Below, piece by piece: positions 47,501 through 59,500 of a DNA stretch of 64,000 bases (positions are counted from its first letter, which is position 1; each line of letters opens with the position of its first letter). A program made the translations under genes and the position numbers. This DNA is from Corbicula japonica. Its lineage: Eukaryota; Mollusca; Bivalvia; Venerida; Cyrenidae. The notes under the pieces are model-generated. The model was given only the letters and a program-made list of their open reading frames with translations. It searched no databases and was not told the origin of the DNA. The stretch covers positions 682,001 to 746,000 of the forward strand of contig JAZAYU010000196.1 of NCBI GenBank assembly GCA_038501625.1, read 5' to 3'.

Positions 47501-50500
47501 ACTATATCCCATGAAGTAAAGGGTGAAACACTGCATAGACTTCACACAGAATAATCACTATATCCCATGAAGTAAAGGGTTAAACACTGCATAAACATCA
47601 CACACAGCTAATCACTATATCTCATGAAGTAAAGGGTGAAACACTGCATAGACTTCACACACAGGATAATCACTATATCCCATGAAGTAAAGGGTTAAAC
47701 ACTGCATAGACTTTACACACAGGATAATCACTATATCCCATGAAGTAAAGGGTTAAACACTGCATAGACTTCACACACAGGATAATCACTATATCCCATG
47801 AAGTAAAGGGTTAAACACTGCATAGACATCACACACAGCTAATCACTATATCCCATGAAGTAAAGGGTGAAACACTGCATAGACTTCACACACAGGATAA
47901 TCACTATATCCCATGAAGTAAAGGGTTAAACACTGCATAGACTAACATGGATTAACCTTTCAGACCTAATCCAGCACTGGCTATACAGCCATTCATTTCT
48001 GCAAACATTTCTTTAACCCTTTACTCCATATTTACCCCTTTTAACGTGTGTGGATTCAGTGTAGATTCAGAACAGCAGGCACATCCATGCCATCTAAACT
48101 AGATGTGCACTGCATATTGGACAGAAATAACCTAATGAATCTAACAGCAAACAGTGTAGATCCTGATCAGATGGCACAGATGTGGAAGCTGATCTGGATC
48201 TGCACGGTTCACCCACTCAATAATGGAGTAAAGGTTTAATCGTTTCCAGACCCAATCCAGCCTTGGTTACTCAATTTTCAAATTTTATTGACGCTTCTTA
48301 AGCAATGAACAGACTAACTTGGATTACTGGGACTTAACCACCTTCCAGTTAGAAGAAGAGAATAATCTATTATGGGAAAAGAGTGGGTTTTGCTTAATGG
48401 CGGTCACAATGAACATGTTTTCACATTGATTGTGCATTAAACTTTCTTAAATTGAAAAATAACAACACTTAAATGCATCAACTTGTCCTTTTATCAGAAA
48501 CAACTGACAAATTCCTTTTACTTTATTAATTTCCAAACCCCCAAAAAAACAAAACAAACCCATTTTTATAAAGAAACGGGACTCTTAACCAAAAATAGCT
48601 TTTGAAAGACAAAAAACCTAAATTTTCTTTTGCTCTGCGATAAGATCTAAGAGTAATAAATCACTTATCAGACAAGAACCATGTAATCCTGCCCTTATTC
48701 TATGTTCAACAAGCTTCCGAGAATTTAATATCTTTTTGTAAAATACACACTTCATTCCCCGCTGTGATTTGATAGGCCTTAAGAACCGTAAAAAAACTCC
48801 CAGAATATCGGGGTTTAACTATGTTAGCTATAAAACCTGAGAGTGTGATAGAAATCTTATCTCAGATTTATTTTGTATTTTCTCTCATTCTTTTAACAGC
48901 ATGTTCTATTTTGAGACTTGTACAGAAGTGAATGTATATTTTTCATCAGATGATATCATCAACTATAATAAATCAAGCACGACATATCATTATTCATGCT
49001 TCGAAATATTGAGTAATGAGTAAATAAAAGCAAATAATGTAGTCACTAGGTAGGTTGCAGTTTTTTCTTTTACCTTTAATTCCATATATAAAGGTTTCAT
49101 TTTGATGAGACAATTGTAGATCTGTGTTGTCTGATCTTGATCTATACTGTTCATTTCTTGGTCGGAAACAATCTTATAACTAAATCTGGAGACCAGTCTA
49201 AAATCTCACTTCTAAATAGCTGCAGTGATGACTAATCAGATGCTTGTAACACAATAGACCACAAGGGATAAACGGCATATCTATGGAGTCAAAGACTGAA
49301 ATAATGCAGTAAAACTCCAACTTTTCAGACCACTACTCAGCCTATGATTACTGGACAGATCAACTAGAAAACTGTGTCAAGTACAAACCATGCATTAGAA
49401 GTACCATTTAAATATGAAGAAGATATACTGTTATTGCAGGTTAAGGTGATGAAATGTACTTAGTGTTGATTTTTATTCAAAGATAAAACAAATAAAATGA
49501 ATAGCTCTCTAAATACTAGTAACAGTTACACTCAATGACCACTAAAGCAACTTCATTTGAGTGGTAAAAGCCTTTTCTCTATATTTACCTTTGTGTGGCC
49601 AGTGTTAACAACCCATGCCATCTGATCATGATCTCGCACTACTTGGTTAGAACAAACATTATGCGTCTAAAAGTGAACAGTGTAGCCTGATTAGACAGTC
49701 CAGATGTGACGGCCAGTCTGGATCTACACTGATCAACAATTCAATTAAGTTGTAGCTATGGAGTAAAGAATAACAATTTCATAGCATTACCTTTCTTTTC
49801 GGGTGTAGCGACTGGTATAAAAATATTCCTATCCACCCAGGCCCCTTGTAACTGAGGAGTACTCTCACTGGGTCTTATCTCCTTCTTGACCTTCACCTTT
49901 GGTGATATACTATTACTGGCAGTAGCTTCATCTTCTTGATTCAATGTCAAGGTTATGACCTTCTGACCTGCATTTGCTGCACTGGGGTCAAGTTTGTGTA
50001 TATAACGGCAGCTCTTTGGTTTCTTTACTTTGCTCTGTAAGTCAAAATTGTTTTTTGTACCAGTTGTATTTTGTTTTTTTAACAAGAAACATATTCTATA
50101 ATAGTCTACAACACATTACATGTATATTGATAATAATTTGAATTTACAAATATTTTGAATTTACAGCCAAATAACCATAATTTCTTTGGAAAATTTGATA
50201 AACAAAGAACTTCTCAGTACAAAACAATTATTTCTACTGAGTATAAGCAATATAGAAATAATAAGTAATTATAAATCACTGTATTAATCTCAAAGAGTCA
50301 AGGGATGTCCATTCAATTTGAGGGCAGAGGCAGACATCTGAATGAGATATATGGGCCACTGTGCAAACTTAAGTCCACTTGCTCAATGTAGCAGGGGAAA
50401 AATAGACAAATAACTGGAGATATCCAGCCCCATCTTCAAATATTTGCAATGATGCATTTACATTAACAGCACAGGGTGACCAATGTGTAAAACAATATCA

Positions 50501-53500
50501 GAAATAAACAGCACATCAATAAATTACCTCAAATGTTACAACACAGTTCACATGTAGATCATTTTCTATTCCAACAGACCATTTCTCCATAATGTAAGGT
50601 GGATTTGTGACCTTGAAAGACTTCTCCTGACCTTGACCTTCACATGTGAAGGTCACATCTCTGATACAGGTCAGAATGTTAATACTATCATCACTATCTT
50701 CATCATCTTCATCATCAATTTCCATGTACATCTTCCATTTGTGATCCTGCAAAAAGAAAAAAAGAGATTACCATTTATTTATTATTATTAATTCAATGGG
50801 CTTACTTTAAAACTTTCTGTTTGCAGTTTCCCTACCTAGAATTTTTAAATAAGGTACTGGTAGTTCGGTTAATTGTAGCTAATTTTTTGGCATAAATTAT
50901 AGAGAAAAAAATTAAAACACTAAATTAAAATAAGGTAAAAATATATGAGTAGAACCATTTTGATGAGTCCGTCAGGCTACAGTTTACTGTAAACAAAAAA
51001 TGTCTGTCACTGCTGGCATTGTGGAATAATTTTTGTGAATTTCTGGCTGGGGAGATCAACTTATTCAAAGCCCAAAGACGAAATCATATTTGTGCTAAAT
51101 GATGTGGATCTATAATGGTCGCAAATTTGACATAATTTGCATCCATGGTGTAACAGGTTAAAAAAGGAATCTTCTCCCTCTTTCTGAAGTTCTATCAAAC
51201 ATGTATATTTTAACTTATATAAAGTATTGCATTTAAATTTGGAAAATAATAAGAATTATTAAGAACACCAATTTGAAAAAAAAAATTCACCATTAATCAT
51301 AAATGTTCTAAAAAATCTTACAACCTTGTGTAAATTGAGTTATGCAGTATAAAATTTTTTGAACAAGTTTCCAGGATAAATAAAACTATCAAAATAGTCT
51401 GTTATAACCAGTTTACAAACACAAACAAAAGCAACAAAAACATGTAAATTTTATTCAAGCAAGTGTATCTATAACTTGCTCAGAGGGAAAATCTAATAAC
51501 AGTAACTGTCTTGAGTAACAGAATCAAAATAAATGTTTTTTTAAAGGAAATGCATTATGGGATAGATTTCAGGAACACAAGATCGTTAAATGCTCAACTG
51601 CTCCAGGCTTTACATATATCTATCGTCTCTAAGTAGTATTTGAAATAAAAAAGAAGTAAAATCAGCATTAAAAGGGTCATTGTTTATGAACTTCATCTGT
51701 TTTTCATTACAAGTGAAGTATCATGCAGTTAACATTATACAGTTCTAATTGCACTCTTCTAGTACACACTCCTGTTAATGACCCTGCTTTATGTAGGCTT
51801 CAATATTGCTAATTGAAGATGATGGATTGCAAAAAAGCCTGCTGACTATGTTAAAGCTACTAGCTCAAAAAACGATGGATTGCAAAACAGCCTGCTGACT
51901 AACTTAAAGCTACTAGCTCACAAAACGATGGATTGCAAAACAGCCTGCTGACTACGTTAAAGCTACTAGCTCACAAAATGATCGATTGCAAAACAGCCTG
52001 CTGACTACCTTAAAGCTACTAGCTCAAAAAACCATGGATTGCAAAACAGCCTGCTGACTACCTTAAAGCTACTAGCTTAAAAAACGATGGATTGCAAAAC
52101 AGCCTGCTGACTACCTTAAAGCTACTAGCTCAAAAAACGATGGATTGCAAAACAGCCTGCTGACTACCTTAAAGCTACTAGCTCAAAAAACGATGGATTG
52201 CAAAACAGCCTGCTGACTACTTTAAAGCTACTAGCTCAAAAAACGATGGATTGCAAAACAGCTTGCTGACTACGTTAAAGCTACTAGCTCAAAAAACGAT
52301 GGATTGCAAAACAGCCTGCTGACTACCTTAAAGCTACTAGCTCAAAAACAATGGATTGCAAAACAGCATGCTGAATACGTTAAAGCTACTAGCTCAAAAA
52401 ACGATGGATTGCAAAACAGCCTGCTGAATACGCTAAAGCTACTAGCTCAAAAAACAATGGATTTCAAAACAGCCTGCTGACTACGTTAAAGCTACCGACT
52501 CAAAAAACGATGGATTGCAAAACAGCCTGCTGACTACCTTAAAGCTACTAGCTCAAAAAACGATGGATTGCAAAACAGCCTGCTGACACTTGAAGCTACT
52601 AACTCAAAACATGATTGATTGCAAAACAGCCTGCTGACTACCTTAAAGCTACTAGCTCACAAAACGATGGATTGCAAAACAGCCTGCTGACTACCTTAAA
52701 GCTACTAGCTCAAATTACGATGGATTGCAAAACAGCCTGCTGACTACCTTAAAGCTACTAGCTCAAAAAATGATGGATTGCAAAACAGCCTGCTGACTAC
52801 CTTAAAGCTTCTAGCTCAAAAAACGATGGATTGCAAAACAGCCTGCTGAATACTTTAAAGCTACTAGCTCAAAAACGATGGATTGCAAAACAGCCTGCTG
52901 ACTACATTAAAGCTACTAGCTCAAAAAACGATGGATTGCAAAACAGCCTGCTGACTACGTTAAAGCTACTAGCTCAAAAAACGATGGATTGCAAAACAGC
53001 CTGCTGACTGCTTTAAAGCTTCTAGCTCACAAAACCATGGATTGTCAAATTCTTTTACAATTTAAGCTACTAGCTCACAAAACCATGGATTGTCAAATTC
53101 TTTTACAATTTAAGCTACTAGCTCACAAAACCATGGATTGTCAAATTCTTTTACAATTTAAGCTACTAACTCACAAAACCATGGATTGTCAAATTCTTTT
53201 ACAATTTAAGCTACTAGCTCACAGAACATTTCTAATTAAAATTGCCAAGGGATCTCTTAAAAGCAACTTTATGACAATATTGCTAACTAAAGATAAAGGA
53301 TTGTCAAACTGCCTGCTGACTCCTTTAAAGCTACTAGCTCAATTTTTTTAATTGAAAGTGCCTAGTAACTTCTTCAAAGCTACCTGCTAATTGAAAATCA
53401 GCTACTTTTTCAAATATTTTTAATAAAAGGCGATGCTAACTGAAGCTGACGGATTTCCAAACAGCCAAGTGATTCCTTTAAGGCTACTAACTCACAATTT

Positions 53501-56500
53501 TGCTAATTGAATGTGATGGATTTCCAAACAACCTTGTAATTAAATTTAAGCTACTATTTCAGATCATTGCTAACAGAAGTAAATGGAACATCTTACATCA
53601 TATAGACTCCTTTAAGCTAATCTCTCACATTATAACTAACTAGAAATGATATTTCATGAACACAAGTTTACCACATGAATTTCCAGCTTAGCTCCAGATT
53701 AGCTGGCACATTTGAGTGCCCTCTCATCTGGAGCTACATGGTTTGCTTCTTGGTCAGAAATAATCAAATGACTAAAACATGGAACAAAGTAGACTCTGAT
53801 CAGATGGCACGGATATGCCATCTGATTTTGATTACAGTGGTTGCCCATGCAAAAGAAGTATGATACTATGGCCTTAAGGTTTATTATTACTATCTCAAAG
53901 ATTTCAATTAAAGATTGAATGAGTAATTTTTCATGCTCCTCAGGATTAGAAAACATTTGACTTACTTAAATTGTCTGAAGCAAGAAGGTTTACTTCAAAG
54001 CCCCCAAATGTGAATAAATTGCAATGAGTTCTTGATTCAATTCTTGAATATTTTAGATTCTTAACATAATATGAAGAAGAGTTTGTGACATAATGTGACA
54101 GTTTGGAATAGATGTTGGAACAGTATCTTGGATGACTGAACAAATGATTTTGTTAAAGCAGCTAGTGATCGCTTCAGGCTTACAGATATACAACTAGTCC
54201 AATTTGTTTATAAAATGTGACAATGGCAATAAATTATGTAAGAAATCAATAAGATATTTTATTTTTTAAAGAAATAAAGTTACAGCCATGTGCACAGTTT
54301 GAGTTACAGTTTTCCTCCCACCCCCACCCAACCAACCATTCCTTTCAACAGCACAATGATATTATGCTTGAATTTTGAAAATAACAAAAACTGCATTTGA
54401 AAATTTAAATTAAATATAACTTTTCATTATTGTTACTTAAATTCACTTATTGCAATAGTTTATTGATATTTTCTGCCTGTTCCAATGTGGGTATTTTAGA
54501 CTAATATGATACATATACCTTAGCTGAATGAAGGTACTTAACCTTTACTTTTACCAGTATACTTACTTCATTTTCATTGGACTATTAGAAAATATACCTC
54601 CATCAACTACTTGAGAAATTCATGGGATTCTAGATTCTGTTTGCTTAAACATGATTTAGAACTATAGACCTATTTGTTTGATCTAAGGCATAATTGACAA
54701 GTACAAACATTAGTTCAACTACACCACTCTGAAAACCAATTCCAGTGATTGCTAACCACTCATATATATGTAAGAGGTCATCCAAAAACTATCAGAAATG
54801 GCCTGATAACATTTGTATACAGTAAAACCACAGATAAAGGCTACCCTCCCCCCCCCCTCCATAAAAATTCTTACTACCTCAATAACAAGACCACTATTTG
54901 AATGTCACTTTAACAGTTTTGCACTATTTTCTACCCTGGGAGAAAGATCTACCCAGTATTCAGGCCCTAGGTCCAGTCCCTAGGGTGGTCTTAATAAAGG
55001 GGTTTCACTGTATTCCTTAACCCTTTCATTTCAGATACTGTTAATTTAACACTCACTCAGTGTAAGTGGTTCCTAGTAAGTGGTATAATGAATATCAGTT
55101 TCAACACTCAACAATTCCTCCAATCTCATTGTTGTTAAATGAAAGTAAACACATTTATAAACCTTGCATGTTGGTTGTCATGAACAGTAAAACCTTTTAT
55201 TAAGACCCAACGTCGGATACCCACTGTTGATTCTATTACGTTACTCTCTATTCATGATAGGTATCCAACGACGATTAAGACCCCCCCAAAACTAAGACCA
55301 CCTTGATGATAAGACCATTATTTGAATGTCCCATTTTGCAGTTCTGTACTATTATCTACCCAACATTGAGACCACTTTTTTCAAATCCCAAAGGTGGCCT
55401 AAATTGTAAGGTATGACTATAATCCTAAATAACACTTGTTAAACTGTTTTACCCTTTGTCCATGAATACTCATTTAAAGTGTAGATCTAGATCAGCCAGC
55501 ACACTTGTACAGTCTGATCTAGATCTACACAGTTTCCTTCTTTGTCATTAAAACTGTAAAGAATCTACTAGAATGTTGTGTTCCGCGGAACACATGTGTC
55601 GCCTGCATGGAAATAGTTGAAACGTGGGCCTATGTTTAATCATATAATTATAATAAAAATTTTTTATTTAAGTTGATTTCAATACTACATCACTGAACAC
55701 ATGTGTCATCTAAAATGCATTTAAAGGGGAATAACTGAAACCTGAGTTATCATATTCAAAAATTGGTTTGTAAATGCAGACTTTCTGCAATCACCGAACT
55801 GTGATTACGGATAAAGCTGTGTTGCACAAAAATAAGTAGTGCACGACTCTTTTCGTCACAGATGGCATTTATCATGCTGATGATATATTCTAAGTATGAA
55901 GTGAATAGGACAAGTACTTTCAAAGTTATAGGCAACATTAAGTTTCAGGTTAAAGTTGCATTGGAAAGGGGCATAACTAAAAAATTATTGAAACTGGAGT
56001 TATCATTCTTGTCATCACAGATGGCATTGTTCATGCTGATGATATATTCCAAGTATGAAGTGAATAGGGCAAGTACTTTCAAAGTTATAGGCAACATTAA
56101 GTTTCAGGTTAAAGTTGCATTGGAAAGGGGCATAACTCAAAAAATATTGAAACTGGAGTTATCATTCTTGTCGTCACAGATGGTTTAAGTGAAAAGGATA
56201 GGTTCTTTCACAGTTATAGGCAACATTAAGTTTCATGTTAAAGTGGTACTTGAAAGGGGCATAACTCAAAACATATTGGAACTGGAGTTATCATTCTTGT
56301 TGGCACAGATGGGGTTGTTTATGCTGATGATATATTTTAAGTATGAAGTGAATAGGACAAATTCTTTCAAAGTTATAGGCGACATTAAGTTTCATGTTAA
56401 AATTACATTTGAAAGGGGCATAACTCATAAAATAGTGAGAGGAGTTATTGTTCTTGTTGTCACTGATTGCTTTGTTCATGCTGATGATACATTCCAAGTA

Positions 56501-59500
56501 TGAAGTGAATAGGACAAGAACTTTCAAAGTTATAGGCAACATTAAGTTTCATGTTAAAGTTGCATTTGAAAGGGGCATAACTCATAAAATAGTGATAGAG
56601 GAGCTATCGTTCTTGTTGTCACGAATCGCTGTGTTCATGCTGATGATATATTCAAAGTCTGAAGTGAATAGGACAAGTACTTTCAAAGTTATAGGTCACA
56701 TTAAGTTTCATGTTAAAGTTGCATTTGAAAGGGGCATAACTCATAAAATAGTGAAAGAGGAGTTATCGTTCTTGTTGTCACGGATCGCTGTGTTCATGCT
56801 GATGATATATTCCAAGTATGAAGTGAATAGGACAAGTACTTTCAAAGTTATAGGCCACATTAAGTTTCATGTTAAAGCTTGGGGACTACCGGACGACGAC
56901 GCCGACGACGACGACGCCAACGGACAATAGGATCCCTATGTGTCTACCTGCTACCGCAGGCGACACAAAAAGTGACCAGTGAAATACAAAATTAATTAAA
57001 AAAGAAATTAATTAATGAAATATGGCATGTATGTATTTTTTAAAGCAAATTTATATGGATTGGCAGGGCATGGGATCAGGCTTTGATGCCACGTCATGCG
57101 GTTGGTTTGTAGCAATCTTAGGGTAATTACATGGTATTTCATAAAAAAAACCATGAAAACTGAATAATGCATTCAAAATCGTCAGTTCAAGCAACCCCAC
57201 TGAACCCATCCTGGATCCACATCTCCAAAAGATTCATCTGCCCATTTTTAAGACAGAAATAAAATGGTAAGGTTTTTTTGGAATACCTTATTAGTGTTCC
57301 CAAGTCGTAGATGATGACCAAATATTAGAGTGACCTTGACACTTTTGAACTGCTTCTCCTTTAATTCCTCTGTCTTAGAGGCCTGAAAATAAAACAAATA
57401 AATGAAAACAACATAAAAATTATGCTAGCAGTACAGATCCAGATCTGCCCATACTGGTGCAGTTCAATCTGGATCTTCATTATTCTCTTCTCGGTCAGAA
57501 ATTATTAAATGAAGCTAAAAGGATTGAGTGTAGATCCAGATCACAGGGCACAAATGTGGAAAGTAATCTTGATCTACACTGGTCATAAATGAAATAATGT
57601 CTCTTTAATTCCAGAGGATTGCAAGTCATTATTTGTCCAATATTGAGTGTTTGCTATAGATGTGTTTGTTTTATTAAGCTCTACACGTCTGTAAGAGTTA
57701 TGTTCCTGTGAAACTTTTCTTTATAGACAAAAACTGAATTCCATGTAAACGTAAGTTATTGCAAGTTATTGATGTCTTAATCTTCACATGTTTTTCTCTG
57801 GAAACTATGAAAATGCTACATACATCTGTTTGGAATAATGACAACAAATTATAAGCCACCTCCATGGAGAAGAGTCAAACAGCAGTGTTAAACTGTTATT
57901 ATTACTGTAACAGTTCATAACGTGATTGAACCAGTTGTAGAAAAAAGATAAGAATATATTGACATCTTATAGCAATAACAGTATAAATCCTTCTTATTCT
58001 ATGTTAATTATACCATTTTTGCACTAAGGTGACAAAATATCCATACGATTTTGATTTGGGTTGAAGGCATCTATTCTCAGTTTAAGGATGGAAAATCAAA
58101 GGGAAGTTACCTGTGAAAGAGGAGGGAAATTCAGTAGTCTGTAGTTGTGGGCCTTGAGCAGTTCGATTTCCATCTGAAATAAAGAACATTCTCTATTAAG
58201 TAGAGATATAACCACACTGACTTTAGAAGCATGACCATTTATTTAGAGAAGTCCAGCCTGAGTGAAAAGTTTTGGTAGGAAATGTGGCCAGTTATTGACG
58301 TGAAACAGTTTTTGGAGGGCCAGATAATCCCATAATCCAAACAAGCACACTTGACATATTTTCTTGCTAGCAACTGTCTTTAATTTTTAATTCCCAACTT
58401 TTTATTTTTCGTGTATTTTGCAATATGGAAAGTGCATGAAATAAAACCCCAATGAAATCAAACTGAATATAAAATCTTTTACAAATGCATGAATTTACAT
58501 GGAAAATCTGATCCCCACAAAATTAAATTATGCCAAAATAATAAATAGCTGCTGGTGATATATCTTAGACTATTTTAGGGTTTATACATATCAGCATGGC
58601 TCAATGACTTCTAAATATTTATCATTTAAATACTTAGCTTTTAATCCATTAAATAAGTACCATATAAATATACCATCTTCATTCATACGCAGGCCACACT
58701 TCTTTACTTGAAAAACCTTTTACTCCATATAAAAGCGTTTTTAGGGTGTGCGAACAGTGTAGAACCAGATCAGCAATCACATCTATGCTACCTGACCAGG
58801 AACTGAACTGTTTCCTCTTTGGTCAGAAATAACTGCTCATAAATCAAATAGTGAACAGTGCAGATCCTGATCTGCTGTGCTGGCATATCTGGATCTACAC
58901 TTTCCATCTATGACAAGCATATATACGGAGTAAAGGATTATATAATTGAGAAGTTCGGGAAGTGGCCAACAATAGGTATACCAGCTTTGTAAAATTTGAA
59001 CCTATCTTTTATACTGAATCCTGTCTCATTTTGAGAGTGCAGCAAGAAACTTAGAAGCGACCAATACCTGAGTGATTACGGTAAATCAATTCATAATAAT
59101 AGGTAAACTCACAAACAGTTCATATCTGTGTCCCAGTGAGGAGATGCCCATCTTGTCGAGGTCAGCCTGACTCAGGTTCAGTAACACTTTGCCTGTCACA
59201 TGATGATGAAGAAACAACTCGGAGTATTCAAGCAAGCCGGGGTTATGGGCTGTAAATTAATACTCACATATTTAGGCATAAATTTAAACAAACTGAGTGT
59301 GAAGGAACTGGGTGTTAAAAGCTGGGGTTGTGGGCTAAAATCAATATTCACATAATGCAGGTATAAAAACAGTGAGTGTGAAGGAACTAAGTGTTCCAGC
59401 AAGCTGGGGTGAGGGGCTGAAATCAATGGTCACATATGCAGGTATAAAAACAGTGAGTGTGAAGGAACTAAGTGTTCCAGCAAGCTGGGGTGAGGGGCTG

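Noticed and set aside
51821..53036. CRISPR-like array
   Set aside because: Units are directly joined 53-base repeats with no unique spacers, inside an animal gene intron.
55862..56930. Repeat proteins of 53-residue period
   Set aside because: Same reason with the 159-base unit. Kept only as a question in the findings.
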